Source of the DNA: Cupriavidus pauculus
Lineage (GTDB): Bacteria; Pseudomonadota; Gammaproteobacteria; Burkholderiales; Burkholderiaceae
Reading direction: 5' to 3'
Assembly: GCF_008801835.1 (NCBI RefSeq)
Contig: NZ_VZOW01000020.1
Coordinates: forward strand, 38,344 to 102,343
DNA length: 64,000 bases
The notes beneath the pieces were generated by a model, which had not been told where the DNA came from, ran no database searches, and saw only the letters and a list, made by a program, of their open reading frames with translations. Of this stretch, positions 36,180-45,062 are shown piece after piece. Every line of letters starts with the position of its first letter. The stretch's first letter is position 1. The position numbers and the translations under genes are program-made.

Positions 36180-36521
36180 TTAGGGGAAGGTGCGTACCAG
36201 GTACGCGACGATTTGGTGGCCAACGGTGTTGAACTGCTCAAGTGACGTAACCATGAACTTCAGTTCGTCGCCTCTGCCACTTGCGTACTGCCGAACTTCG
36301 ATGCGCTCGTTGATGAAGTCAACGACTAGGCGCACGCGAGGCTTGTCACTAGCAACCCACGCGGTCTCTGCAATGTCCACGCTCACTGTGCGACGTTGTA
36401 AAGCCCAGCCGCTGACGGTAGTGACCAGCCTCTTGCCGAGCCGCATTTCAATGCGGTAGGCACGCGCTAGCATCTTCGCTAGCAGGCGTGCTCGACGAAC
36501 TTCGAACATCGCTTCCCCCAT
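36180..36521 (-). CDS. Small hypothetical protein beside the recombinase
   Basis: The 113-residue protein is basic at the N-terminus (RRARLLAKMLARAYRIEMRLGKR) and ends in a hydrophobic helix. It resembles no family I know. ATG 36521 or 36509 (preceded by GGGGGA) may start translation. It ends 73 bp before the Mrr-like gene and begins 14 bp from the stop of the integrase gene, so it may be co-transcribed with the recombinase. Confidence 0.5.
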   Translation of the reverse strand: MGEAMFEVRRARLLAKMLARAYRIEMRLGKRLVTTVSGWALQRRTVSVDIAETAWVASDKPRVRLVVDFINERIEVRQYASGRGDELKFMVTSLEQFNTVGHQIVAYLVRTFP

Positions 36522-36534
36522 AGGTTGATTTCAA

Positions 36535-38685
36535 TTACGTTGATTGCGAATCCCAGAACTTCCTCATTGCAGCTCGGCGGCGGGCGTCCTCGGTCGTGAC
36601 GTAGCGGGTGGTGGTATCAAGCGATGCGTGCCCCGCGTTTTGCTTGACGGCCTCGAGCGGTGCGCCAGCGGCCAATGCATGGGAAATATGGGTGTGCCGC
36701 ATCCAGTGCGTGCTGGCCGCCGCCAAGCGCGAGGCGCCTCGGGCGTCGACCGCTTCCAGCTCGGACGCGCACGCCTGGAAGAACCGCTTGATCTGCCGGT
36801 ACAACGTGGTCGCCGCCAATCCCGCCTCGGCGGGGGCCGTGTCAATCTTCGCCCACCCCCCTGCCCGTTCCTCCTGGTCGGTCGCGTGGCCGAGCAGCGC
36901 CACACCGCGGCACCGGGCAGGATCACTGGCGAACCCCCGCGACTCCAGATACTCGCCCAATGCGTGGACCGTCGTGTCGGGTACCGGCACGCGGCGCAGC
37001 TTGTTCCCCTTGCCGATCACGGTGAGCCACCAGCCCTCCTCACGCTCGCCGGTACCGGGCTGGGCCAGGCTCACCCACTCCAGATCGTCCGTGCTGGCCG
37101 CGATCACCTCGGACAGCCGCAGGCCGGTCGCGTACAGCAGCGGCAAAGCGACCTGCAGCCGGCGATGGATGGACGTCGCCGGCAGGCGGGCCAGACACCC
37201 TTTGACAAAGGCCCACTGGTCCTCTGTCAGGCTGCGGCCGACGTCCAGCTCGGGTTTGGCGCTCGTCGGCACGTGAATGCCCTGCCAGGGATTGCCGGCC
37301 AGGTAGTTCTTGGCGTTGAGATACGCATACAGGTTGGCCAGCACCCCGATCGCATAGCCTTGGGCGCGAGGATTCAGCGGGCCCTCGAATGGTCGCCAGA
37401 GGGGCGTCCATCGCTCCCGCGAGCGCGGGCCGCACCATTCCTTCGGTGGGTCGGCGAGGAAGTCCCGGTACGCCATGCAGTCGTCCGTGTCCATGGAGGA
37501 CAGCGGCTTTCCCCGGGCCAGCATCGACCACAGGAGGAAGCGTTCCGCCTCCTTCCGGTACGCCCGCTGGGTATTCGACAGGTAATTCAGCCAGTCGTAG
37601 GGCCCCTGCCCCGTGCCGACATCCTTGCGCTTCTCCCGCAGGCGCAAGATCCGATCCGGCGCCAGCCCGGGTTTGGAGCGCAGCCAGGACAGCACCGCTT
37701 CGTAGTCATTGTGGGCGTTGATGAGGCAGCGAGCCTGCGGCAGGCGGTAGGCGCCGTCGCGACCGTCCAGATGGACAGGCAGCACCAGCTTGTCGAGCGG
37801 GACCAGGGCGTTTTCCTTGCCGCGGGGCACGACCGAAGCCATCTCGTGCACATAGCGCCTGCGGCGCGGTACGGCCACGTGGTTGCCGATCGACCGGCCC
37901 AGCGTCTCGGCGTGAGTGGTCAGGAAGGCTTCGATCGCCCTCGCCTTGCCGGCGCCAATCGCCGGCAGGCCGCGGGCCCAGCCGGCACCCAGCCCGTCAA
38001 TGCGATCGAGCAGATCCGCCAGCGTCGTCACACCGGCCACCTCCAGCCGCTCCGCGAGGGGTTCGGCCAGCCAGGCACGGCACGCGTCGCCGGCGAGGAC
38101 AGGCTGGGCGTACCGTTCTTCGAGCCAGTCGATCGCCTCCAGCTGGCGGCGCATCATCCGGGCGCGCTTGGACTCCCGTTTCAGGGCGTCGCCATAGCGT
38201 TCCTGGTAGGCGGCCAGTTGCTCGGACTCGCCAAAGCCGTCCATGCCGGTCTCCGCCACAAACTCCTCGAGCGACGGCAGCCCCAACCCTTTCTGCCCGA
38301 TCTTCCGGAGGTCCCTGGCTTCCAGCTTCAGGCGGCGGGCGGTACCGGGGCGCTGGGCCCGAGTTGCCGCGGCGACGAGCTCGCTGCGCAGCCAGGCTGT
38401 CACCCGACGGACCTTGGGATGGGTGGCAAAAGCGTGCGCGGCCGGATCGGCTTCGATGTCGGCCTCCGCGCCCTCCTCGCCCTCCGGGGATCGGGCCAGC
38501 AATTCCTGGTCGGCCTCGATCTCGCCTTCCTCCATCAGATAGCGTTCCCACATGGCCCGTGCATGCAGGCCCTGGATGATGGCCCGCAGGAACCCGAAAT
38601 GCCCCCGATGCAGCTGCCGGCGCGTGACGGACCGGCGTCTGCGCAATGGCGTCACGATGGTGGCCCCCGATGCCGGGGCGTTCAT
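36535..38685 (-). CDS. Large tyrosine recombinase with DUF3701-like domain
   Basis: The 716-residue protein has a helical N-terminal region and a DUF3701-like module near residues 205-265 (LAERLEVAGVTTLADLLDRI and GLPAIGAGKARAIEAFL). The C-terminal tyrosine-recombinase domain follows. Catalytic residues are Arg in YATGLRLSEVIAAS, Lys in IGKGNKLRRVPVP, HxxR in THWMRHTHISHAL, His in NAGHASLDTTTRYV, and the nucleophile Tyr in that last block. It is about twice the length of a plain integrase. It begins inside the stop of the HNH gene (ATGA overlap) and is probably the mobilising enzyme of the accessory block. Confidence 0.92.
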   Translation of the reverse strand: MNAPASGATIVTPLRRRRSVTRRQLHRGHFGFLRAIIQGLHARAMWERYLMEEGEIEADQELLARSPEGEEGAEADIEADPAAHAFATHPKVRRVTAWLRSELVAAATRAQRPGTARRLKLEARDLRKIGQKGLGLPSLEEFVAETGMDGFGESEQLAAYQERYGDALKRESKRARMMRRQLEAIDWLEERYAQPVLAGDACRAWLAEPLAERLEVAGVTTLADLLDRIDGLGAGWARGLPAIGAGKARAIEAFLTTHAETLGRSIGNHVAVPRRRRYVHEMASVVPRGKENALVPLDKLVLPVHLDGRDGAYRLPQARCLINAHNDYEAVLSWLRSKPGLAPDRILRLREKRKDVGTGQGPYDWLNYLSNTQRAYRKEAERFLLWSMLARGKPLSSMDTDDCMAYRDFLADPPKEWCGPRSRERWTPLWRPFEGPLNPRAQGYAIGVLANLYAYLNAKNYLAGNPWQGIHVPTSAKPELDVGRSLTEDQWAFVKGCLARLPATSIHRRLQVALPLLYATGLRLSEVIAASTDDLEWVSLAQPGTGEREEGWWLTVIGKGNKLRRVPVPDTTVHALGEYLESRGFASDPARCRGVALLGHATDQEERAGGWAKIDTAPAEAGLAATTLYRQIKRFFQACASELEAVDARGASRLAAASTHWMRHTHISHALAAGAPLEAVKQNAGHASLDTTTRYVTTEDARRRAAMRKFWDSQST

Positions 38686-39950
38686 GCCGAAGCCTCGCGC
38701 ATGGCCCGGGTGCGCTCGCGGTGCTTGGCCAGGTAGCCGCGCTGGCCAAGTGTCGGCACGACCGCCAGCCGCAGGTCCGGGCTGAGACCCAGCGCGTCAC
38801 GCGCGGCGGTGTCCAGTTCGGGCGAAATCAGTATCCGGCCGTCGTCGTCGAACGCGATCAGCCCCGTCTCGAACAGGCAGTCGAGGTTCGCGGCCAGCAG
38901 CAGGCCGTTGTCGATATCGTGGCGAGCGGTGGGCGTGTCGCCGCAGTCGGCCCAACGATGGATATGGGCCGCGCGCAGGACCGCCGGCGTCGAAACGCCG
39001 CTCACGGCGCAGCAGCCGTGCAGCTGGAGAAGCGCCTCGCGGAACCGTCCCTGTCCGATCCGCCCCCGCACCTGACGCGCCGCTTCCGTCGGCAGCCCGT
39101 TCTGGGCGGCCAGCGCCTCCAGCGCGGCGTCGAGCGGGTCCGGGGCGGCACGCAAGGCGCCGCCTGCCTCGGCGATCGCGGCCCGGTCCTGTGCCGATGG
39201 CGCCTGACCGGCTGGCAGACCGAGCAAGTCGGCAGCCGGGTACGCGCGGCCGTCGAGGACCACTTGCAGCGGGTCCATACCTGCGCCCGCGGCCTCCAGC
39301 TCCATCCCGGTCAGGCCGGCGGCGGCGGCGCGTAGTTCACCGGCGCCCCACGCCGGCTGGGACCGCGTCGGCGTCCGGCCACGCTTCAGGGAGAAGCCCA
39401 AGGCCTCGAGGTGCGCGCGATATCGCGTGTACTCGCCGTCGGGCATTTTCCAGTTGAAGGTGGGCAGTTCGGCTGCGGTACACGCCTCCTGGCCGATCGC
39501 GCGTGGGCTGTACCAGAGTCCGTCGAGGCCCAGCCGCCATTCAGTCTCGTGCGGCTTGTTGGCGATGTGTTTCATGGAAATGGCCCATTCCATCCTGTCT
39601 CGCAGCGCGGCAGCCCCGGCCTCGACGTCGTGCCGCTGCAGTCGCGACCACGCTGGATTGTCCGCTGCCGCGACCTCCTGCCCGGGCCGTCGCAGCGGGA
39701 TATCCATCGCAGCCAGGCGGCGGCGGGCGGCTTCCCCGGCAAGCGTGTCGCGCGTGAGCTCGCCAAAGCCGGCGTGCCGGTGCGCGAGCGCCAGAATGGC
39801 CTTGGTCGGGTACCACTGCCCTGCGATCTGCGCCTCCCATGGCGTGCTCGACTTCAGGGCGGCGACCCGCTCGCCCGCCTGCCACGCGCTCGCGGCGGCC
39901 TCCAGGTGGGCATGGGTGATCTGTTGGAGGGTGTCGGGATCGCGGGCCAT
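38682..39950 (-). CDS. HNH endonuclease coupled to the recombinase
   Basis: The 422-residue protein ends in an HNH_2-type nuclease: CAVSGVSTPAVLRAAHIHRW, then DIDNGLLLAANLDCLFETGLIAFDDDGRILIS. Three N-terminal modules are alike: WYPTKAILALAHRHAG, WYSPRAIGQEACTAAE and AYPAADLLGL; they may recognise modified or specific DNA. The start at ATG 39950 follows a Pro- and His-rich region without homology. It is the first gene of the HNH-recombinase pair, and the ATGA overlap indicates coupled translation. It could be a restriction enzyme or a DNA-processing partner of the recombinase. Confidence 0.85.
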   Translation of the reverse strand: MARDPDTLQQITHAHLEAAASAWQAGERVAALKSSTPWEAQIAGQWYPTKAILALAHRHAGFGELTRDTLAGEAARRRLAAMDIPLRRPGQEVAAADNPAWSRLQRHDVEAGAAALRDRMEWAISMKHIANKPHETEWRLGLDGLWYSPRAIGQEACTAAELPTFNWKMPDGEYTRYRAHLEALGFSLKRGRTPTRSQPAWGAGELRAAAAGLTGMELEAAGAGMDPLQVVLDGRAYPAADLLGLPAGQAPSAQDRAAIAEAGGALRAAPDPLDAALEALAAQNGLPTEAARQVRGRIGQGRFREALLQLHGCCAVSGVSTPAVLRAAHIHRWADCGDTPTARHDIDNGLLLAANLDCLFETGLIAFDDDGRILISPELDTAARDALGLSPDLRLAVVPTLGQRGYLAKHRERTRAMREASA

Positions 39951-40058
39951 GTGGTTTGGTCGGTGGGGGCGCAGAACCCGCCAGCCCAATGCCGGCGCGG
40001 CCTCCGCGCGAATTCGTCACATTATAGGCGGAGGCGTGTGCGCGATGCTAGGTGACCC

Positions 40059-40150
40059 GTACCTTATTTTGTGTGTGCTTGATAATAAGAGTTATCATGC
40101 ACACATAAAAAGTGCATTTTTGGCGGGGACTGGCACGAAAAGTACCTTAT
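40059..40150. repeat. dif-shaped palindrome with flanking direct repeats, candidate attachment or operator site
   Basis: TGTGTGCTTGATAA (40072-40085), a central TAAGAG (40086-40091), and TTATCATGCACACA (40092-40105) form an inverted repeat that matches at 13 of 14 positions. Its inner part has an 11-6-11 layout with ATAA and TTAT next to the core, like a dif site. GTACCTTAT occurs on both sides, at 40059-40067 and 40142-40150, each followed by a TTTTG and GTGTGC motif. It lies about 120 bp before the HNH gene start. I infer either the recombination site of the element or the operator of the HNH-integrase genes. Confidence 0.5.
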
Positions 40151-40782
40151 GAGGCATTTTGCAAGTGTGCCCATTTAGTTTGAGACGGGGATCGCGCCAA
40201 CCTCAGCCCGCCGATGCCGATGCTGCGCGAGATGACGGGCCGACGAGGGAGGCGGGCGGCGGGCGGCGCGACGACTGCGCCGGCGAGTTTCCCGCCCTCT
40301 ATATATAGAAGGGTTTGGGGAGTGCGGCGTGTCCAGGCGCATTTTGAAGGCGGCGTCGCCCGCCAACCCGTCCAGGGGCAAGGCAGGAATTTTCGAGTGA
40401 GCCTTTTTGGGTGCAGCAACCTCGCGCCCAATGGAAGCGCAATGCCTTTCACGGCGAGGAGTCTCCGGAGGCACGATAGTGAACAATTCGGAAAACTGCC
40501 GGTAGGCTCCGGCCTTGTCGCGGTCTGCAGAGGCGCATTCTGCGGATGGCGACGCCAACGCTTACCAAGGGTACGAAGCGCAATACCGAAGTACGCACTT
40601 TTTGACCGGACCAGCCTGCCCTGTAAACAACGCGCCAACGGCCCGCTCGACGCAGGGCCGAATGGCGAGCTGAGAGTGTGTCGTTCATTACGCAATTGTC
40701 ACGCGCTGGAGCGGCGGCCTGGGGCATACTGGCCCGCCGCGGGCAGATCCGGCCGCGCTCGCTCAATCAAGCCGTCCCCCGC
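40151..40782. other. Non-coding spacer before the heptosyltransferase gene
   Basis: More than 600 bp lack a convincing gene. Frames in both directions (for example 40214-40786 plus and 40147-40695 minus) have unnatural composition. A TATATATAG run at 40308-40316 could be an AT-rich promoter element. The last 60 bp lead to the waaC start without a clear ribosome-binding site. Confidence 0.4.
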
Positions 40783-41802
40783 ATGAAGCGCATCCTGGTA
40801 ATCAAGATCACGTCGCTTGGCGACATGGTGCATACCCTGCCGCTGCTGTACGACCTGCGGCGCGCCTATCCGGAAGCCAAAATCGACTGGATTGCCGACG
40901 CGTCGTGCGCGGATATCCCCAACTGGGCGGTAGGCGTCGATCGTGTCATTGCGCCGCCCCTGCGCCAGTTCAAGAAGAATGGCCGCAAATGGCGCGACCT
41001 GCGCGGCATATTCAGCGCACTGATGTCGCTGCGCCGCGAGCGCTATGACGTGGCCATTGACGTTCACGGTGTCTACAAGAGTGCCATTGCGGCCAGGCTC
41101 GCCCGGACAAAGCGGCGCCTCGGCTATGCCGCCGAGTTCCTTGGCGAAGCAAAGGCGGTGTTCGCCTACACCGAGATTTTCGGGCCGCATGGCGATGCCA
41201 ACTGCCGGCAGAAAATGCGCATGGTGGTGGCCAACGCGCTGGGCTACGACATCGAGCCGCACGAAACGGCCGAGCTTCGGGTGCCGGCACCGGCCACGCC
41301 GCTGAATGCCGACGGCGTGCCACGTGCGCTGCTGTTCCACGCGACGTCACTCGAAATCAAGAAATGGCCACAGGCGAACTGGGTGGAAGTTGGGCATCAG
41401 CTGGCCCGGCGCGGCTATCGCGTGCAGTTGCCCTGGGGCTCGCAGAAGGAGCAGCAGGAAGCCCAGGCGCTGGCTGCGGCCATCCCCGGCGCCGAGGTGC
41501 TGCCCCGCATGTCGATCACCGAGTGTGCGCAGCGCGTCGACGCGGCGTCACTGGTTGTCGGCATGGACACCGGCTTCGTGCATCTGGCGGACGCGCTTGG
41601 CAAGCCAACGGTGATGCTGTTCACCGCGACATCGCGTCCGCATTTTGGCGTCAACAAGCCAGGCCAGTCGGTGTCGGTCGGCGATAACGGCGCACCGCCT
41701 TCGGTCGACGGGGTGCTGCAGGCAATCCACTACGTCACCCATGCCAGTCCGGTGCCCGCGGGCAGCGCACCGCTTCAGGCCGCCGGCAGCGCATCGACGT
41801 AA
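40783..41802 (+). CDS. waaC: Heptosyltransferase I (lipopolysaccharide inner core)
   Basis: The 339-residue glycosyltransferase of family 9 adds the first heptose to Kdo in the LPS inner core. It begins MKRILVIKITSLGDMVHTLP, the standard WaaC/WaaF start with catalytic Asp, and carries YDVAIDVHGVYKSAIAARLA near residue 95. LFHATSLEIKKWPQANWVEVG lies near residue 185, and VVGMDTGFVHLADALGKPTVMLF near residue 263 in the ADP-heptose site. It stands alone on the plus strand directly after the accessory block; the usual waaA neighbour is absent here. Confidence 0.92.
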   Translation: MKRILVIKITSLGDMVHTLPLLYDLRRAYPEAKIDWIADASCADIPNWAVGVDRVIAPPLRQFKKNGRKWRDLRGIFSALMSLRRERYDVAIDVHGVYKSAIAARLARTKRRLGYAAEFLGEAKAVFAYTEIFGPHGDANCRQKMRMVVANALGYDIEPHETAELRVPAPATPLNADGVPRALLFHATSLEIKKWPQANWVEVGHQLARRGYRVQLPWGSQKEQQEAQALAAAIPGAEVLPRMSITECAQRVDAASLVVGMDTGFVHLADALGKPTVMLFTATSRPHFGVNKPGQSVSVGDNGAPPSVDGVLQAIHYVTHASPVPAGSAPLQAAGSAST

Positions 41803-42850
41803 CGCCAGTATTCGAAATCCGCGATCGTCGTATTGCCGTTCATGGTGACGAGGTCAAGCATGAACGGCTGGCGCTGGATCATCCTGCAGATCAGGTAGTG
41901 CGAAGCGCGGGTTAGCCCAGACCGCGGCGCCACGGCGTCTTCCTGTTCCCTGCAAAAGCTCGGCGAAGCAAATGCACCCTGCCATGGTAGAAGGATCGCA
42001 TCCCACGCTGTTGCACAGGACAACGCGCACTTGACATGGCCTACTGGCGCATACTCTAGAAGGACAGTTTCGCCACATCGCCTCAATGCCCATCATGCAG
42101 CTCGCCTTATTCCAGCGAAAAGCAAAGATCGATTTCGATCTCTCGGCACCCGCCCTTCTCGCGTTTTGGCCTGCTTTGGGAAAAATGCCGCCGCTCGTGC
42201 CCCTGCCCGGCTTCTGACGTCGGCAGAGAACACCGGACGCAAGCACGCCTCTTCCCGGATGTCGATTGAACCCTGCATTCAAAGGCGCGGTCGCCAACCT
42301 CTCGCGGATCAACGCGCCCTTTGCAGACCTGCCGGGTGCCTAACGGGACAGGGGGACACAGTCCAACATTGGCCCTCACCTTCCGCTGGCGGTCTACCGC
42401 CAAGGTTTACTCGTTCAATATCCTAGGCAACTTCTTCCACCCACCCACGTCGGATAGGGAGAATTCCGAGGTCGCGCTTGCCCATTCAGACCTGCCACCC
42501 TGAGCGCAATCTACTCACACGCTGACCCCAAAATCCCCCACCGCCTTATGCACCACGCAGGAAGCGCAGCCGTGCTTGCCGTGACCCTCCTATCAGATAG
42601 GGAATCCACCAATTCGGTAAACCCGCATTGACCTCCCCCACTAGCACGCCTTGCAGCTAGCCAGTATTAGATTTCCTGATACGGGACGCCGACCGCCCTT
42701 GGCTTATGCAACAGCCCATAAACTGAAATCACGCGGCAGATTTTCCGGCCTCCGATCAACGCCATTGTGCTTCGATCCGCCCTGCCTGCCGCCTGACACC
42801 GCGCGACAGCGCACCGCCATTCTGGCGGTATTAAAAAAGGAGACAAGACA
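41803..42850. other. Gene-poor gap with a possible short remnant
   Basis: About 1 kb holds no confident gene. On the minus strand, a 35-codon frame beginning MIQRQPFMLDLVTMNGNTTI and ending FEYWRYVDALPAA (stop near 41778) has natural-looking codon use and overlaps the end of waaC. It may be a gene remnant. The rest is scrambled by short overlapping frames. The right end has a hairpin at 42813-42829. Confidence 0.35.
42813..42829. promoter_or_regulatory. Perfect 7-bp-stem hairpin upstream of the transporter operon
   Basis: ACCGCCA, loop TTC, TGGCGGT form a perfect stem that ends 21 bp before ATG 42851. The AAAAAAGGAG ribosome-binding site follows directly. It lacks a T-run, so it is not a terminator; it may be an operator or protect the 5' end of the message. 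Confidence 0.45.
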
Positions 42851-43675
42851 ATGAGGAAACTGATCGTATGGGCAACCGCCGCCCTGTCCGCTTTGACTGT
42901 GGTTCAGGCCTATGCACAAAGCCCCGCGCTGGATCGTATTAAGAACTCCGGTGTGCTACGCGTTGGCGTGAAGACCGACTACAAACCGTTCGGGTACCTC
43001 GATCCGAAGGGTGCCGTCGTTGGCCTGGAACCGGACTTGGCTGCAGATCTGGCGCAGAAACTGAAGGTAAAGCTGGAACTGGTTCCGGTCCAGACCGCCA
43101 ACCGCATCGAGTTCCTGCAGCAAGGCCGCATCGATCTCATGATTGCCACCATGTCGGTCAACGACCAACGTCGGAAAGTGGTCGGCGTCATCGAGCCCTT
43201 CTATTACGCAGGCGGGACGAGCCTGCTCGCCCGAAAGTCCGCCGGCATCAAGACTTGGGAAGATGTCCGAGGCAAAGACATTTGTGGCACGCAAGGCGCG
43301 TACTACAACCGGGCAGTGGCGCAGAAGTACGGGGCGAACATCGTGGCATTCCCTGGGAACGTCGAAGCACTGAACGCCTTGTTGACGGGCTCCTGCGTCG
43401 GCTTCGTGCAGGACAGCACCCTCCTGGCCTCCATCATTTCAAGCGGCGAAGCGAAGTGGAATGACTACACGACGCCGTTGCCCGTTCAGGACCTTCAACC
43501 CTGGGCAATCGCTGTCCCCATCGGTGAACTCAACACGGCATACGGCGACTTCGTACGCAAGACCGTGACACAGTGGCACGCAAGCGGCTATCTGATCGAA
43601 GAGGAAAAGAAGTGGGGTCTCAAGCCCACCGAGTTCCTGAAGGAAAACCAGACGAAGTTGGCTGCAGGAAAGTGA
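42851..43675 (+). CDS. Polar amino-acid ABC transporter periplasmic receptor
   Basis: The 274-residue SBP_bac_3 protein has a signal peptide (MRKLIVWATAALSALTVVQA, cleavage after YA before QSP). Family blocks are ALDRIKNSGVLRVGVKTDYKPFGYL, GLEPDLAADLAQKLKVKLEL, and the arginine-contacting RIDLMIATMSVNDQRRKVV. AAGGAG precedes the ATG. It is the first gene of a run with PrpD-like, two permease, ATPase, asparaginase, MFS, LysR and aspartase genes, which points to an acidic amino acid or an N-substituted aspartate as ligand. Confidence 0.92.
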   Translation: MRKLIVWATAALSALTVVQAYAQSPALDRIKNSGVLRVGVKTDYKPFGYLDPKGAVVGLEPDLAADLAQKLKVKLELVPVQTANRIEFLQQGRIDLMIATMSVNDQRRKVVGVIEPFYYAGGTSLLARKSAGIKTWEDVRGKDICGTQGAYYNRAVAQKYGANIVAFPGNVEALNALLTGSCVGFVQDSTLLASIISSGEAKWNDYTTPLPVQDLQPWAIAVPIGELNTAYGDFVRKTVTQWHASGYLIEEEKKWGLKPTEFLKENQTKLAAGK

Positions 43676-43677
43676 CA

Positions 43678-45054
43678 ATGCTGGAAGCCGACCAAATGGA
43701 CCTGGAAACGACCATCGCCCGATGGGTACACCGTTTCTCCATCGATCAAGCACCGGCAGGCGCCATCGGCGCAGCCACGCTATGTATTGCAGACGTCATG
43801 GGCGTCGCTCACGCCGGGTCGCGCACTGAGACCTACGGCCTTTGTTCCCGCACTGGATTTCATCAAGGCGGTTGCACGGTTATCGGCACGGGCGCGACTG
43901 CTGATGCACCGTCAGCAGCGTACCTGAATGCAGTGGCCTCGCATGTCCTGGACTTTGACGACACAAGCTACGCTGGAATCGTCCATGGGTCTGCCGTCAT
44001 ACTTCCTGCCGTTTTGGCTGTCGCCGAGGAAATCGGTGCCAACGGCCGCCAACTGCTGGAAGCGTTCATCTGTGCAGCCGAAGTCGAGTACACCCTGGGC
44101 CTGGCGCTCACCGAGACGCTGTACGCCCGCGGACACTGGACGACGGCGACGTTGGGCATCCTGGGGGCGACCGTCGGGGCTTGCAAGCTCTACGGTTTAG
44201 GCGTGGAGGAAGTCGCGAACGCCATTCGTCTCTCGATGAACATTCCCCTGGGGCTGCGCGCGACACACGGCTCCACCGGCAAACCGTTCCTCTGCGGTAT
44301 GGCAGCCCGACTGGGCGTCGAGATGGCGCTTGCGGCCAAGGCCGGCATCGCGGGGAGCACCAATACCACACATCACGCTTTCGGCTTCATTAATACGGTG
44401 AACGGCGGACGGTTTCATGAAGACGCCATCGCCGGACTTGGAACCCGCTTTGCACTGATTTCACCAGGAATCGCTTTCAAGCTATACCCCCTGTGCTCCG
44501 CGACTCAGGCCGCGATCGAGGCCACGCTGATGATTGCCACCACCTTGCGACCGCGTGTCGCCGATATCGTCCGGATCCGTTGTCGAACCACGCCGCTGGC
44601 CGCTAGCTGCCTGCCATATCTGGAACCGACGGCGCCGTCAGAAGCTCAGTTCTCGATGACGTTCGCGATCGCCTGCGCGCTGTTGTACGGGCCGGTCTCT
44701 ATCAACCATCTCAATATGGAAACGCTGCGCGACGAACGACTTCGCGTTCTGATGACGCACATCGAAATGATTGCCGATGCGGAACTCGTGGATCCGCGCG
44801 AGCGGGCAGACTATCCGGAAGGTGCCAGCGTTGAAATTACGCTCGCCAACGGCGAACGCTACAGCGAGACCATTCTTGCGGCCGAAGGCATGCCCCAAAA
44901 GCCCGCGTCGATCGACACCTTGTGCACGAAGTTCAAGGACTGCACGGCGCAAGTGCTGGAAGCTTCTGGCCGCGAGGCATTGTGGGATCGGCTGATGAGC
45001 ATAGCCAGTCTGCCTGAAGCGCGCGATCTTCTGCGACCAGCTGCGCACGCCTAG
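43678..45054 (+). CDS. MmgE/PrpD-family protein
   Basis: The 458-residue protein is of the 2-methylcitrate dehydratase (PrpD)/MmgE family. Blocks include VASHVLDFDDTSYAGIVHGSAVILPAVLA near residue 83, GATVGACKLYGLGVEEVANAIR near residue 162, and LRATHGSTGKPFLCGMAARLGVEMALAA near residue 197. AAGGAA-like sequence and a 2-bp gap couple it to the receptor gene. No prpB, prpC or acnB gene is near, so 2-methylcitrate is not the likely substrate. The family also contains iminodisuccinate epimerase, which together with the aspartase-like gene at 51108 suggests a role with N-substituted aspartates; this is inference. Confidence 0.88.
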   Translation: MLEADQMDLETTIARWVHRFSIDQAPAGAIGAATLCIADVMGVAHAGSRTETYGLCSRTGFHQGGCTVIGTGATADAPSAAYLNAVASHVLDFDDTSYAGIVHGSAVILPAVLAVAEEIGANGRQLLEAFICAAEVEYTLGLALTETLYARGHWTTATLGILGATVGACKLYGLGVEEVANAIRLSMNIPLGLRATHGSTGKPFLCGMAARLGVEMALAAKAGIAGSTNTTHHAFGFINTVNGGRFHEDAIAGLGTRFALISPGIAFKLYPLCSATQAAIEATLMIATTLRPRVADIVRIRCRTTPLAASCLPYLEPTAPSEAQFSMTFAIACALLYGPVSINHLNMETLRDERLRVLMTHIEMIADAELVDPRERADYPEGASVEITLANGERYSETILAAEGMPQKPASIDTLCTKFKDCTAQVLEASGREALWDRLMSIASLPEARDLLRPAAHA

Positions 45055-45062
45055 GAGGCAAG

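Noticed and set aside
36544..38736. 730-codon plus-strand frame opposite the recombinase gene
   Set aside because: It is the antisense shadow of a high-GC gene; the recombinase on the minus strand has all catalytic motifs.
28527..40105. Idea that the dif site and the 40.07-kb palindrome are the two att repeats of one integrated element
   Set aside because: The arms differ (TTATGTTAAAT against TTATCAAGCAC, both read on the minus strand) and the cores differ at several positions, so they are not the direct repeats expected from integration. Kept only as separate sites.
40147..40786. Long frames on both strands before waaC
   Set aside because: They overlap each other, are rich in Arg, Pro and Gly, and have no known motif or ribosome-binding site.
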